In this document: positions 34,872 through 46,410 of the stretch, piece by piece
Position numbering within the stretch: the stretch's first letter is position 1
How the letters are laid out: each line of letters opens with the position of its first letter
Origin: Tubiluchus corallicola
Lineage: Eukaryota > Priapulida > Priapulimorpha > Priapulimorphida > Tubiluchidae
Direction of reading: 5' to 3'
Length of the DNA stretch: 57,500 nucleotides
NCBI GenBank assembly: GCA_030141605.1
Contig: JAQGDQ010000284.1
Coordinates: 192,501-250,000, forward strand
Notes under the pieces: model-generated
What the model was told of the DNA's origin: nothing
What the model saw: the letters and a program-made list of their open reading frames with translations, nothing else
Database searches by the model: none
Made by a program: the position numbers and the translations under genes

Positions 34872-35660
34872 TAGTTCATCAGTTACAGCATTTGGTTGGC
34901 ATGCTGGAAAATTTTTCTAGAGCAAATAGTAACTGTAAGAAAATTTAAAGTAGAATTATAAATGTCTCAAGTACTCAGAGAGGTCTAACTAAAAGCTTGA
35001 AGGCTGTGGACTCGTTTACAGCTGCTACTTAGTAGTCCATCAGACCAGAAACATTGCGATTACACCTGTAACTGTTCTGGATGCTGATCCCTGAAATTTG
35101 ACAGTTCCTGTTCCCATAGTGGCGCCTTCCCTTTCGTCTGTTACAACAGAACAACTGCAGAGTTTTTTGTAATTAAAAAACTGGACGATTTTATCAGTAA
35201 ACCATCGTATTTTGACAAAGGTGTCGTTTCACAGGTGTGATAACATTCATTTTCTTCGTTTCAAAATCATCCACTAGAGATTACATCTTTCAAACCCGCG
35301 TCTGCGCAGTGGAGCAGCACCATTGTGATGTCTGACAGCTAAGTACCTGCTCTGCTAGACTTGTTACTGTTACCCATCATTTTGGGGTAGAAAATTGTCG
35401 TTTCTGAGCCCATTCAGCGCATGGATGGAGCATTGGGTGATTAGGAACCGTATTGTCAAGCCTCAGTTGTGCCCTGTGAAGTGGTTATGATGGATAGCCT
35501 AGGTTTAGAGTCAGAACGAACTGACATCAAGGTTGGGCAACAAATACGTTGTAGACAAAAATAACGAAAAATTTCTGTTTTTACTACAGGCACATAAAAC
35601 GTTTATATTAAAAAACAACACAACTTTATTAAAAACTTTGACATTAAAAAGTTAAAATCA
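34872..35660. other. Intronic sequence without recognised gene
   Basis: No coding signal. 'tttattaaaaactttgacat' and a short inverted match at 35600-35660 precede the hammerhead-like motif. Confidence 0.35.
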
Positions 35661-35668
35661 TGTCAAAT

Positions 35669-35698
35669 GTTTCGATTAGCTGCTGCTGCCTTCATCAG
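35669..35698 (-). other. CTGATGA...GAAAC motif (hammerhead-like core, unproven)
   Basis: On the minus strand CTGATGA is followed by 18 bases and then GAAAC, the order of the two conserved hammerhead ribozyme core strands. The 18 bases allow only a weak 3-bp stem II and I could not find a cleavage-site partner, so a chance or decayed match is likely. Confidence 0.2.
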
Positions 35699-35959
35699 TA
35701 GTAAATTTTTCAAACGTACAACCAGTTTATATAGGCAGAGCCTATTATGCACTAATTAAGTAGTTAACAGACCAGTAAAGAAATTGATACAGTAACTTAA
35801 CTTATGCACTAATTATGTATTTAGACAAACCAAAAAGGTAATGATTAAGCAGACCTGAAGAAAAGAAATTCATACAGTAACAAATAGCTAAATGCTTGAA
35901 AACAAATCTAAACTAATGTCCAATTCCTCTTCATTAATCATTAGTAATCATTAATCTTT

Positions 35960-36415
35960 ACAACAACAACAACAACAATGATGATAACAACGACGACGAC
36001 GACCACCACCACCACCACAACAGCAGCAACAACAACAAGAGGAACAACAACAACAATGATGATAACAACGACGACCACCACCACCACAACAACAGCAGCA
36101 ACAGCAACAACTGCAACAACAACAACAACGATGATAACGACGACCACCACCACCACAACAACAACAATGATGATAACAACGACCACCACCACCACCACAA
36201 CAATGATGATAACAACGACGACCACCACCACCACCACAACAATGATGATAACAACGACAACCACCACCACCACCACCACAACAACAACAACAACAGAAAC
36301 CACAACAATGATGATAACAACGACGACCACCACCACCACCATTACAACAACAACAATGATGATAACAACGACGACAACGACCACCACCACAACAACAACA
36401 GCAAAACAATGCTAT
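35960..36415. repeat. (AAC/ACC/GAT/GAC)n compound trinucleotide array
   Basis: A recurring higher unit, 'aacaatgatgataacaacga' followed by (CCA)n, appears at least seven times. Low-complexity frames across it are artefacts. Confidence 0.95.
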
Positions 36416-37030
36416 GTGTTCCTGTGATGATAACGATACCAAATAATCGTCAGTGCAGTCATTGGTGCAACTGAAGTTCTCTTTAACCATCACTTACCCA
36501 CTCTTTCACTAAAACAAAGGATGTAAAATAAAAACATGGCAGGTTTTTCCACGATATCGCCAGCATCCTCTTCTTCATTTGGAGAGCACTTTCAATTCTG
36601 CGCAGTTTCTTTAGAGTGGCACCTCATGTTTGCATGTCCTTCAATACCTGACAACCAAGTTTTTTAAACTCCAGAAATATTAATATCCAACTGTTGGGAG
36701 AACTCTTCAAATTTCAATAAATCTCAGTTTTCAAGCGTTCTGTTTGCACACTTGCAGTCGTAAATGCAGTTCCTAAAATTAATTAAATCTGTTGTTTAAT
36801 TTGCCAACTAATAAATACGCCCAAATATGGAAAATTTATCATTTTAGGAAGCTGTGAGTTCTCATGGCATTTTTTCAGTCTACTACAAAAACAAAGCAAT
36901 GCATATAAACTACAGCTTTATTAAATCTCAAAGCTGCATGAAGTTATACTCCAGTGTAAACACTTAAATTAGCTTGCTTACTGCTGCAGTTTAAAATAAA
37001 AAATATTTTTGACTAGGTTAGAAAGACAAT
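36416..37030. other. Intronic sequence without recognised gene
   Basis: Nothing recognised. Confidence 0.35.
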
Positions 37031-37036
37031 AAGATA

Positions 37037-37330
37037 GTATATTGTAATGTAATAATAACAATAATAAATGCTTTATTTGACAAAGATAAACACAAGTACA
37101 ATTAACAAATTACAGACTTAAATAAACAATGCATACAGGAATACAGGACTCTTTTTAAATGTAGTTGATTAAAAGAATACCATAATTTATAACAAACATA
37201 CGTATATCTACATATGTATTACAGTGCTAACTGAATACATTAATTCTTAGCAAAATTAATTCTTATCTCTTAATTTAGAATCACACGTATTGTTGAAACA
37301 ATACAACAAATAATGTATATTGTTATAATT
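37037..37330 (-). repeat. Putative LINE 3' terminus with ATT tail
   Basis: On the minus strand 'gtcaaataaagcatttatta' is followed by TTGTTATTATTAC. AATAAA followed closely by a short trinucleotide tail is the layout of the better supported LINE ends here. Confidence 0.5.
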
Positions 37331-37632
37331 AATACATTTTGCATTATATGTATCGAATTATTGAACACTAATGCCTGGAATTTTGTTTTCATCTAAAATG
37401 CAGTGCACAGTAAGTCGTGTTCCTTAGGGATCAACTTTGGCGCCTCGGGCTTTTAGCAAGTACATAACTTCTTTATGTTATTCACAAAAAACTCTCATTT
37501 AACTTTTTCATTAAAGCAACGATTACACTAGGAATACGAAACCGGTATACAACCTGGTTTTCGCCATCTTAAACAAATGTCAGTTTTTTTACTTTTACGG
37601 TCAAGGCAAGTTTAACTAAAGTGTTAGTTTAG

Positions 37633-38140
37633 TTAAAACATAATTTATTTAGGATTGGATCAGACACAACATGATTTAGGATCCTCACCACAACAGACTT
37701 TATACACTATTTGCAAAAAATCTACAATAAGAATAGACTATAACTACACTAGCTGACATGTTTTACTACCAGAATACATTAGACATTAGTAGAAAGTGAC
37801 GGTTGGAAAATATTAATCTACGAATATTTAAGACTGATGCATTTCACATCAGATAGAAACTACTGGAAGCGTTTACTACGTAATATAAAGTCATGTATAC
37901 ATTGGAATATTTTACAGATAGCAACATAGTTAAATTCATCTTTTCCGAATAATAACAACTTCAACAGATCATTATTTCCTAAGGCAGCTATATTAAGGTT
38001 TTCGGGCAGAAGTATTTCATTTAATTTGTCAAACATAACAACCCTAGCTAGTTGATACAATGGGCAGTGCAACAAAAAGTGTTCAACAGACTCAAATCGA
38101 AATCCACAGTTACAATTCGGCAATATTGGATGACCGTTAA
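37633..38140 (-). pseudogene. LINE C-terminal zinc-knuckle-like fragment and 3' UTR
   Basis: Minus-strand frame 38123-37860 begins MPNCNCGFRFESVEHFLLHC, then PLYQLARVVMFDKLN, and continues 50 residues to a stop. The CxCG....ESxEHxLLHCPxY motif is the C-terminal cysteine/histidine segment found after the RT domain in many LINE proteins. It is followed by about 230 bp of 3' UTR ending 'cctaaataaattatg'. The rest of the protein is missing. Confidence 0.7.
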
Positions 38141-39130
38141 ACTAAAGTGTTAAAGTCCCGTGCACCCGTTTTTCTACGCTGTGGTGTAGCAACACATTGG
38201 AAACATCGTCAACCATTCTGCTTCCAATGTTTATCAGCATCTGCACTAATGGCTAACACAGTTTGTGAGACAGACTGCATTGACAGATGTTCTAGTCACA
38301 GTATTGAAAGTGAAAGGCGATAGCATCGTTTGACTATCGCTCCACAGCCCTGCTACCGATCATAATTTGACTTGATGCATGGGAAGCATTGTTTGTACGT
38401 TATCTGACTTCTGTTGCTGTTATAAGATTGTGTACTAAATCATGGAAATTTTTAATATTGGTCACCAACAAACTGCGTCAAAGATCTCGCGTATTGCTCA
38501 CACTATTTGTCGTTTGCCAAGAATTTTAACGGAAGCGGTGCTGACAAGCCACTGGCGTAGCAGTGTCTGGTTTTTTGCTGGATTACTGCTGCGTTTACCT
38601 GTCTGAAGGCAGATTTCTTTTATTTTAGAATTCTGCCTGCCCAATGTCTACGATACACGTGACGGGCATATGATGATGATGACGATGATGATGATGACAA
38701 GAATACGGTGTAAAAGTTAATTGTTCTAATTAGTTTAACGATTACGTCTTTTAAACTCGTAGCGAAGGTGTTACCATCTTCTTCGTTAACACTGCAAAGT
38801 TTTCTCAAAATCTAGAAGAAATTTGAACTGTTTTCTTTTGTTTAAATTATAACAGCCATCCTATTGTTACGTAATGATTTCGTTCATTGTCTGTAACCGT
38901 GTTTGTGTCCTCCTCTCTGTATCACCATTGCAAAAAATATGCTTGATTTTTAAAAAAAAATGTCAATTGTATTCCATAAGCATCCTTGCTCGGACCTGCC
39001 CATCTTGGTAAATTATTGACAGAGCTCTCATGCATTCCATTACATCCCTTGCACACGTTTGTCAAATATCGCCTGGTGTTCACTTTATGTACTTTAAGGT
39101 CTTTTGTTAACGTGGCTCCTATTTTGCAAT
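38141..39130. other. Intronic sequence with short GAT repeat
   Basis: A short (GAT)n sits at 38669-38698. A 79-codon minus-strand frame at 38922-39161 overlaps the TIR element edge and has no domain signature. Confidence 0.4.
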
Positions 39131-39132
39131 TA

Positions 39133-39731
39133 CAGTAAATTCCGCCTAACTCAAAACCCATGACTCAGATTTTCGCCTGACTCAGAGGAATTTCAGCGGA
39201 ACGGATGAATTCCTTCGTTTTTCTTACAAAAAACACCGATTAACTCAAAATATATAACTCAAAATTTCCTCTTACTCAATAAAAAATTACGATCCATTTA
39301 ATTAAAATACATAATTTACTTTATGATTTACTTATGACTTATTTTATGACTTACACCCATGATTTACTTAATAATCAAAAATGCCATTCATCCTCTAGAA
39401 AAGTAAAAAGTTTCTTACAACTTAAAAACAGTATTGTCTTCCGGGAAAATTTTGATGTCTTACAAGTCACCCCTCCCGATTATTTTCCCAGGGATAGATC
39501 TTAATTGAACTACGGGCAAACTGAACTGCACTAAGTAAGACATTGGTAGCCCCACTGTCATATTGTTTAACAGGGTTGTATACGTGTCCATTTGTAACAT
39601 AAAAACTTTCTGCCTTCTATTCAGCTCTTCGTCTGGACGAGGGTTTATAGTTTCTATGCTGGACAATGGTCAGCATCGCCTAACTCAAGTTTTTTCGACC
39701 CGATTGGATTTGTTTTATCCAGAGTTTATTG
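39133..39731. mobile_element. Probable Tigger-like DNA element, about 600 bp
   Basis: The left end is CAGTAAATTCCGCCTAACTC. The right end read inward is CAATAAACTCTGGATAAAAC, and further in 'cttgagttaggcgatgctga' repeats the left-end words. TA flanks at 39131-39132 and 39732-39733. Start words of the CAGTAAA type and TA targets fit pogo/Tigger elements. The inverted repeats are imperfect and the 68-codon minus frame at 39460-39666 is not clearly transposase. Confidence 0.5.
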
Positions 39732-39763
39732 TATTTGATTCGAAATGCACTTCGAGCATTAAA

Positions 39764-39869
39764 GACCGTTTCCCTTGCTTTTCAAAACTGACCGTCTCCC
39801 TTGCATTTCAAAACTGACCGTCTCCCTTGCATTTCAAAACTGACCGTCTCCCTTGCATTTCAAAACTGA
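39764..39869. repeat. 26-bp tandem repeat, 4 copies
   Basis: Unit 'gaccgtctcccttgcatttc' plus 'aaaact', starting at 39764, 39790, 39816 and 39842. Confidence 0.95.
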
Positions 39870-40464
39870 CGTCCATGTGGAGTTTCAATGATTCGATGGT
39901 TTAAACTTTTTTTTAAAGTCAAAACACTACACAAACGAGTTCGAATCAGTCTGTTTATCTATTTTATGTTTTTTGTCTTTCTTTGCCCAATCAGATTTGA
40001 TGTAGGTGTATATGTACGTCAGTTAGTGGTCAGCATTAATTACATTCACGTCTACAATCCTGTGTAAGTCTGTGTCACATGCATCCGCCCATGTGACACG
40101 TCCAACATTCTAGTTGACACGTGACTAGACGCTCAGGTACCAGGATTGTTGTCGTCAATCGATGTTCAATACTCGTCTGACACGGTCTACAACAAGCAAT
40201 TGGAGTGGGCGTTTGTGAAGCATATGGTTTCATTGTTATCTCAAGTACCCTGCACACGTTTTAGATGAAGTGGTTGATGGTGGTGTGACGTTGTATGGCG
40301 AACCTTCACATATCTGCTGCAACAGATGGTGGGTAATGGTGGTCTCGCCAAACTTCTCAGACGAGTTAATCTCTGACAAACCTTAAATAGGTTCACCATT
40401 TGGGATATATGGTCACGTGACGTTTTTTGTGGCCCATTTGTTACTATATTGTTATATGATGAAA
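39870..40464. other. Intronic sequence without recognised gene
   Basis: Nothing recognised. Confidence 0.35.
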
Positions 40465-40815
40465 TTTAACGCAAAACCGGACCCGATGTTGAACTCTAAG
40501 TACAAGCAAACTGCTTTTTAAAATTTTGAAAGGAAATAAACTATTTTTTCAAAAATGAGCTACGCAAGAATTATTACCACACAAACACAATTTGACGTTC
40601 GCCCCACTAGTTCTTTGCTGTTACATGCATTTCGCAATTCGTTAGTTAGACGGGCACTAGCCACCTACATTTCGGCAATGCATTGCACATAAAACAGGTG
40701 CTGTACCTCTCAGTTCAGATGTGTTAGTTTGTGACGAACTACACACGTTCGACAGCTCGTGCAAGGGCACAGCAGTAAATTTAAAATTTGAATTTTTATC
40801 TTGAAACTTGCCTAG
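40465..40815 (+). repeat. LINE-linked repeat, copy C (diverged)
   Basis: Matches 49072-49555: 'ccggacccgatgttgaactc', 'actagttctttgctgttaca', 'attcgttagttaga' and 'cacagcagtaaatttaaaat'. It lacks the RT fragment that follows copies A and B. Confidence 0.65.
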
Positions 40816-42915
40816 TTTTAGTACAACACACTGAATATCTTACAGTAGCACTGTACTTCAATTTTCACTTTCTCAAACGCGTGCAATACGCTCGTGGACA
40901 ATTTTGACAAATAATGTGCCAAGGCCCAAGGTGACAATATAATTTTGATTGATGAAGAAATTAGTTTGATGAGAAAACTATTAAGCAAATTTCTAGTTCC
41001 GGTCATGCAAACTAGAACCTGGCAAGGTCATAATTATTTCGACTCTATAAAGTTTGCATTTTTATCTTTACCTCTTGGATCTTAATTCCTCTAAGTAATG
41101 TAGTTTAATAATTGATGGGGTCTAAGTAACATCATGCTGATCATGCTGTTGCTTATACGCTGGTGTTCTTAACTCTAAAACGTTTGTGGATGAACTTAAG
41201 GACAAGAAAAGAGGTACCTGAAGTAGGCAAGCAAAAAGGTACCTGAAGTAGGTTTCAGAAAAATCGCCTTAAAAATTAAATTATTTTACAGCAATTTTAT
41301 GCGCATATGGTGCTCGCGTTGAAAGGAATTTTTGTTTGTTTTCGTTTTAAATCTCCCGCGATATTGTTCCGACCACGTCATCACATGACGTCATAAACGC
41401 ACAACGTAAATCACGGGAAAAGTAAATGTTAAATAATGTCCCAAAAAACTTTCTATGCAAATCTATATTACTTAGCATTTCGCCTACCTGCTTGAGAGAC
41501 TTATGTAACTGCTAAAGAAAATTATTAATCATTTAAAATGTTTTCACCAATTGGTAAAATGTCGCTACTCACTAACCAAAAAACGTATTTTTAATCTTAT
41601 TGACAAGATACGGTAATTTTGAATTTTACTTAGTTAGTGACGTGTCCGCTACGAATGCTCTGATTATTTTTCAAACTTTACAAAATGTTATCTAAACCTT
41701 TTTCAAATGACTTATCGTCAAAATGGCTGCGTCTAACGGTCATCGCATGAGTTTAAATTTACACAGTTTTATACAGCGTTACTGCCGACGCAAGCCGTAC
41801 TTGCAAAAAGACTGTGTATAAATGGTGTAAAATTTCTAGACGATTTTTGTGAGTGAAGAGTTTTCTTGTGGTTTAAGAAACGTTCTTCGTCATTTCTAGA
41901 ATTCCTTGGTATGAAATATTTTCTTTTGAGTCTCTTTGTCCAGTGAATCATTTATCAGTAGTTAACAGGAATTTGCCTTGACATAATTCTCTTCCAACCT
42001 AGAAGGGCCATTTCTGATATCAAGAAATACCCTTTTACCAGTCAAGAAGTGTCATTTTACAGCTTTCACTACGTGCTCAGACATGCAACACTCTGCACAG
42101 CTGTCAATACTGGACATTCTAATGCATTGACCATTGTCCAGGCCTTCTTCAACCGTTCCAGTCCACTTTTGCCATTGTTGAAAAATTGCTATTGTGTAAC
42201 CGTAAACTCGCGGGGCGGAACCAGGATCGGTAAAGGGTTGCGTGGTTGTTCGAGGCGTTTGCAATGCTGACATGATAAACATCAAATGTTCTTTGCACAG
42301 TGATCGTTACTTTTGTGAACTCCTTAACTTACTTTTACATCTGGAACTTGGTCTTAAAATTGACTTGCTTTCCACATCCAGGCAAAGTTCGTGTGCTTGG
42401 TCACCCCCCTCCAATGCCCAGAGCTCTTGACTACCCTGGGATTTCTCTACCTATTCTATTGTTTATCACTGACCTTGTTCCACGTCTGTTCGTATTTTAG
42501 GAAGTGTGACATGTGTGCGGAGGCTATTTTCGTACAACTTAGTTGGCGTTCCCACACAGCTTGCCTTCCCAAGTCTCCTCTTCTCTATCTCACCTTTAAG
42601 TAGCCCTCTTTTGTTTTTGTCTTAGAGATGCTAGGAGATTAAGCTTTCTCCTGTAATTAGCGTCTACGTAACTGCAATAGTTTTGCATTGTAGAGGTTTT
42701 ATTGCCTACCCAGTTTCTCATGGGCAGGTAGAAAGTTTTAGCTAGAATTTCAATGGTCAAACTCAATTTCAATTTAAAACTCCATGCTTAGTTTCGGCAA
42801 GTCTTATAATGATTAATTATATCTGATACTTATTCAGGCTTTTACCTGTGCAGGGATAGTATAAAAATTTGCTTTTGGTCTCAAAAATAACCACCATAAA
42901 GCGGGCCTTAAACAA
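40816..42915. other. Intronic sequence without recognised gene
   Basis: Holds the palindrome ATGACGTCAT at about 41388 and a short duplicated 'aggtacctgaagtagg' at 41213 and 41238. Open frames at 42049-42603 have no domain signature and no paired splice sites in phase with INO80. Confidence 0.4.
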
Positions 42916-42919
42916 GGTC

Positions 42920-43200
<281 letters not shown>

Positions 43201-43325
43201 CTTCCTTTATGCTGACGATGGCAGCAGCAACAAATGGTGCTAGAAAAGAGACAGTTTTGTTCTTTTTTAAACAAATTATTTATGTGTCCTCTCTTACGCA
43301 ATGTACGTATTTTTTTCTTCTTTAG

Positions 43326-43480
43326 GTGGTGGAGGAGGCCTGTCCACATCTCAACCATCGTCATCTCCTCAAGGAGAGAAACCTCTTCACATGACTCGTT
43401 CACAATCGTCGCCGTCACCACGTCGCGGGACACCGCGGATTCTGTCGCCAACTCGGACACGGTCAAGTCCGAAATCGTGA
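43326..43480 (+). CDS. INO80: INO80 orthologue, terminal coding exon with stop
   Basis: The acceptor is tatttttttcttctttag. The leftover G of the AT-hook exon plus the GT here completes a Gly codon. There are 50 further codons, then TGA at 43478-43480. The sequence is a Gly run, a Ser/Pro/Gln segment (LSTSQPSSSPQGEKPLHM), then SPSPRR, TPRILSPTRTR and a final SSPKS. Low-complexity Ser/Pro tails are typical of INO80 C-termini, but this part is poorly conserved, so the exon is assigned by its phase, splice site, strand and open frame. The SP and TP pairs are possible proline-directed kinase sites (inference). A (CT)n array ends about 125 bp upstream of the acceptor and may affect splicing. Joined, the three exons give 414 nt, which is 137 residues and a stop. 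Confidence 0.8.
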
Positions 43481-43736
43481 AAACCGTTTTCTTATTGCCT
43501 ATCGTTGAACTACATGTCATTAACTGTGTAATTGCATCATTAATTGCAGAATTTGTGTCGCAGATGACTTGGGTTCGAATCCCATTGTAGCAAAAATTAC
43601 AATTTATTTCAAAACTCGTTCAGAACTTAGAGATTGGCCTTTTAATGTGACCTTATAATTATGAAATCCAACCAGTTAGAATCTGCAATGTTTATTGATG
43701 TTTTAACTTTATACAACTTCGTGAAGATGTATTAAA
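43481..43736 (+). other. Probable INO80 3' UTR
   Basis: Sequence after the stop codon. The first poly(A)-like hexamer I see is ATTAAA at 43731-43736. A canonical AATAAA lies further on at 44740-44745. The region includes a tRNA-like box B at about 43569-43585. The true end needs transcript data. Confidence 0.4.
43530..43592 (+). repeat. tRNA-like box B (SINE remnant) in the INO80 3' UTR
   Basis: 'cttgggttcgaatcccattg' contains a perfect box B (GGTTCGAATCC) with a T-stem of GGG/CCC. Upstream 'ttgtgtcgcagatgac' resembles an anticodon arm. Box A is not recognisable. Confidence 0.4.
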
Positions 43737-43822
43737 AACCTTTAACTTTCAAGTATATCACATATGTGTTAATACGACTTGTAGTTAAACTTTTTACAAA
43801 GTCAGTTTGTATTTATGTCTTG

Positions 43823-44005
43823 GAATAGCTTCTTGGTTTGGCATAGCTGTCCATGGCTTCTTGGTTTTGCATGGCTTGCCATGGCTTCTTGGTTTGGCAT
43901 GGCTTGCCATGGCTTCTTGGTTTTGCAAGGTATTGCCATGGCTTCTTGGTTAGGCAAGGTATTGCCATAGCTTCTTGGTTTGGCATGGCTCGCCATAGCT
44001 TCTTG
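43823..44005. repeat. 28/29-bp tandem repeat, about 6.5 copies
   Basis: Unit 'ccatggcttcttggtttggc' plus 'atggcttg', starting at about 43851, 43879, 43907, 43936, 43965 and 43993. It contains the palindrome GCCATGGC. Confidence 0.95.
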
Positions 44006-44284
44006 ACTTGAATGTACAATGATCAGCCGGTCATTCAAATTAGTTGATACACGAGGTATGAGTACTTATGTACAATATTAGCTAATATTACTATAGATAA
44101 GCAAATCTAATTACGTAGATTGCTTACATGAAGTTATTGTAAATTTGCCAACTTAGCTAAATAATAGTAACAAAAGTTGCATTGATACTCTGTCTGTAAT
44201 TATCCTTCTCTATACAATGAAGTATTCATAATTGGCTATGAAATACACATTCAGAATCCATGACCGTAAACTGTCTATTTAAAC

Positions 44285-44650
44285 TATCACATAGTTTACG
44301 TGTCAGCGTGTTAGTCTGCCTATCTGTGCATATTAATAGGCTGCATATCAGGTTGTTAGTCTGCCTATCGGTGCTTATTAATAGCTTACCTAACAGCCTG
44401 TTTGTCTACCTATCTGTGCATATTAATAGGCTACCCATCAGCCTGTTAGTCTGCCTATCTGTGCTTATTAATAGCTTACCTAACAGCCTGTTTGTCTGCC
44501 TATCACTACATATTAATAGGCTATCCATCAGCCTGCTAGTCTGCCTATCTGTGCTTATTAATAGCTTACCTAACAGCCTGTTGGTCTGCCTAACTGTGCA
44601 TGTAATGAGTTACCTATCAGCTTGTTTATCTGCCTGTCTGTGCATGTTAA
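44285..44650. repeat. About 45-bp tandem repeat, about 8 copies, alternating types
   Basis: Units with 'tattaataggctacccatca' alternate with 'tattaatagcttacctaaca', each followed by 'gcctgttagtctgcctatct', so the true period is a dimer of about 90 bp. The 133-codon open frame is repeat-derived. Confidence 0.93.
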
Positions 44651-44934
44651 TTCAGGACTGAATAGATAACATTTTCAATTATGCATAAATAATTAAACAT
44701 TAACTTTGGTATTTATTAGACGAAATGCTGTTCGTGTTCAATAAATTTACCTGCGTTCGGTAAACGACTTCATGTGAATTTGATGTTTTCTGTTGTTGAT
44801 AATCTTTAATAAGATTCACTCATTACAGAAATTAAAGTTTGGTGCAATAACTACGAATCGTACACAAGAAAATAATAGTCTTTAATAGGCTTGCTAAATT
44901 TTTGTGCGTAAGTGGTGCTGACAGGCATTGTAAT
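44651..44934. other. Sequence without recognised gene
   Basis: Holds an AATAAA at 44740-44745, a possible distal INO80 poly(A) signal. Confidence 0.3.
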
Positions 44935-44942
44935 GTTTAGTG

Positions 44943-45427
44943 CAGGGGTGTGCAAATTGCGGCCCGCCGAGAGAATTTGTGCAGCCTACGAAGAGATTTG
45001 TCAACCTAATGAAAGTGCGGCCCGGGCGATTAATTGAGTGTATCCAGCTGAAGTCCGTGCCACGATTCCAAAGATAGTGCGGTTAGTTTTTTCTACTAGA
45101 TCGGATGCCATTAACCCTTACAAGATGGTTGTTTAGCTTAATGTCACTGTACTACACAGACTGTGTGATACACATTACTAATATGCATTGTAATGAAATT
45201 ACCACTATCTGTCCTGAAAGTAGAAATATATGGTTTGTAATATAAATTTTAATAACTTCTAAAATAGTTTCTTGAGTGTAGTAGTAATGATGTACGCAGG
45301 TCGGATGCAAAAAAAATCGTTATTAGGTCCTACTGTACTTGGCTCCTTGATCAATCTGCCTGTGGCCCGCAGGAATTGTGGGAAAGTTTAATGTGGCCCG
45401 GCTAGTCAGATAATTTGTACACCCCTG
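44943..45427. mobile_element. hAT-type MITE, 485 bp
   Basis: Left end CAGGGGTGTGCAAATTGCGG, right end TTTGTACACCCCTG, inverted repeats of about 14 bp. Flanks GTTTAGTG (44935-44942) and GTCTAGTG (45428-45435) form an 8-bp target duplication with one change. Subterminal 'gcggcccg' and 'tggcccg' words repeat inside, as is common in hAT elements for transposase binding. No coding capacity. Confidence 0.88.
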
Positions 45428-45435
45428 GTCTAGTG

Positions 45436-45830
45436 TTTCTTAGACTAATGTTTGCAACTCAAATGACACAGCCATGATCATATAAAACCTTGCCAAGTTT
45501 GACCATGTTCACTAGTTGATGTGCCTTATCTGTTTTGAAAGCAGATTTCTTTTACAATGGAATTTGTTCAGTGTAGCATTGAGATTAGCTTGATAGTAAT
45601 TTATTAATTATAATTATTAATAATTTATTGAATATTTTAATGCCTTTTACATGATGATCAAATGGATTTTCGAAACAAAGGACCATCAAAATTAGTAAAA
45701 AATAATTCATAAAATATATAAATCAGTTAGATATGTACAGCAAACATAAATAGGGAAATTTCTTTTGAATAAATGTAAAGTATCTTCTTAATATCTGTCA
45801 TCTAATGATACTCCACTTTCGTTGTCAAAG
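45436..45830. other. Sequence without recognised gene
   Basis: AT-rich, nothing recognised. Confidence 0.35.
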
Positions 45831-45849
45831 GGTTACATTAATGTGAACA

Positions 45850-46000
45850 TTCCCTTGATAAACGACATAAAAATATGAAAAAAACATTTGAAACCCAACT
45901 TTACGGAATGGAAGAAAATGTGAAAAAATGTTGACAAACCTTGGATTTGAACCTACAACCTTTGGATTATAAGTTTAGTGCTATGACTCTTAAATACATT
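45850..46000 (-). repeat. tRNA-derived SINE, minus strand
   Basis: On the minus strand: 'cactaaacttataatccaaa' then 'ggttgtaggttcaaatccaa'. This is an anticodon-arm-like sequence plus box B (GGTTCAAATCC). The downstream 'ttttcttccattccgtaaag' resembles the plus-strand copy at 46287-46410, so the two belong to one family. Confidence 0.6.
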
Positions 46001-46286
46001 ATAAATGCATAAATACATGATATTATGCATTAACATTAAATTAAAGAAAGACGTATTATTGTATAAAACGTGTTGTATATAGTATATAATTCATATTTAG
46101 GTACATTTTATTAGGAGTTTTTTAATGAGAGATACTCAATCTAAGGGATTTTTTTATAGATTTTATTTTTGTGCATCTTTATGTCTTATAGGGCCAGCGT
46201 AAATGCGCATGCGCCTGCTGATTCTTTCTTTGATACAATTTTCATATATGTATAAATGTAAAATGAAAAAATAGAGCATAGTTGAT

Positions 46287-46410
46287 CACAAAGGGCTAGT
46301 GATCATCTCACTGGACTCGTAATCCAAAGGTTCCAGGTTCAAATCTGGAATCAATCATGACTTTCTTATTTTCTTTTCCGTTAAACTTGATTTTAAAAGT
46401 ATAATTAGTT
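46287..46410 (+). repeat. tRNA-derived SINE, plus strand (Thr-CGT-like head)
   Basis: 'ggctagtgatcatctcactg' (box A region), 'gactcgtaatccaaaggt' (an anticodon loop CTCGTAA between TGGA and TCCA) and 'tccaggttcaaatctgga' (T arm with box B). The acceptor stem is not preserved. Body 'ttttcttttccgttaaactt' is shared with the minus-strand copy 300 bp away. Confidence 0.65.

Noticed and set aside
44260-44661. A 133-residue Leu/Ser/Val-rich frame resembling a membrane protein
   Set aside because: It is the translation of an alternating 45-bp tandem repeat that happens to be a multiple of three.
46287-46360. A genuine tRNA-Thr(CGT) gene
   Set aside because: The anticodon and T arms look good, but the acceptor stem does not pair, the D arm is poor and a related SINE body follows.
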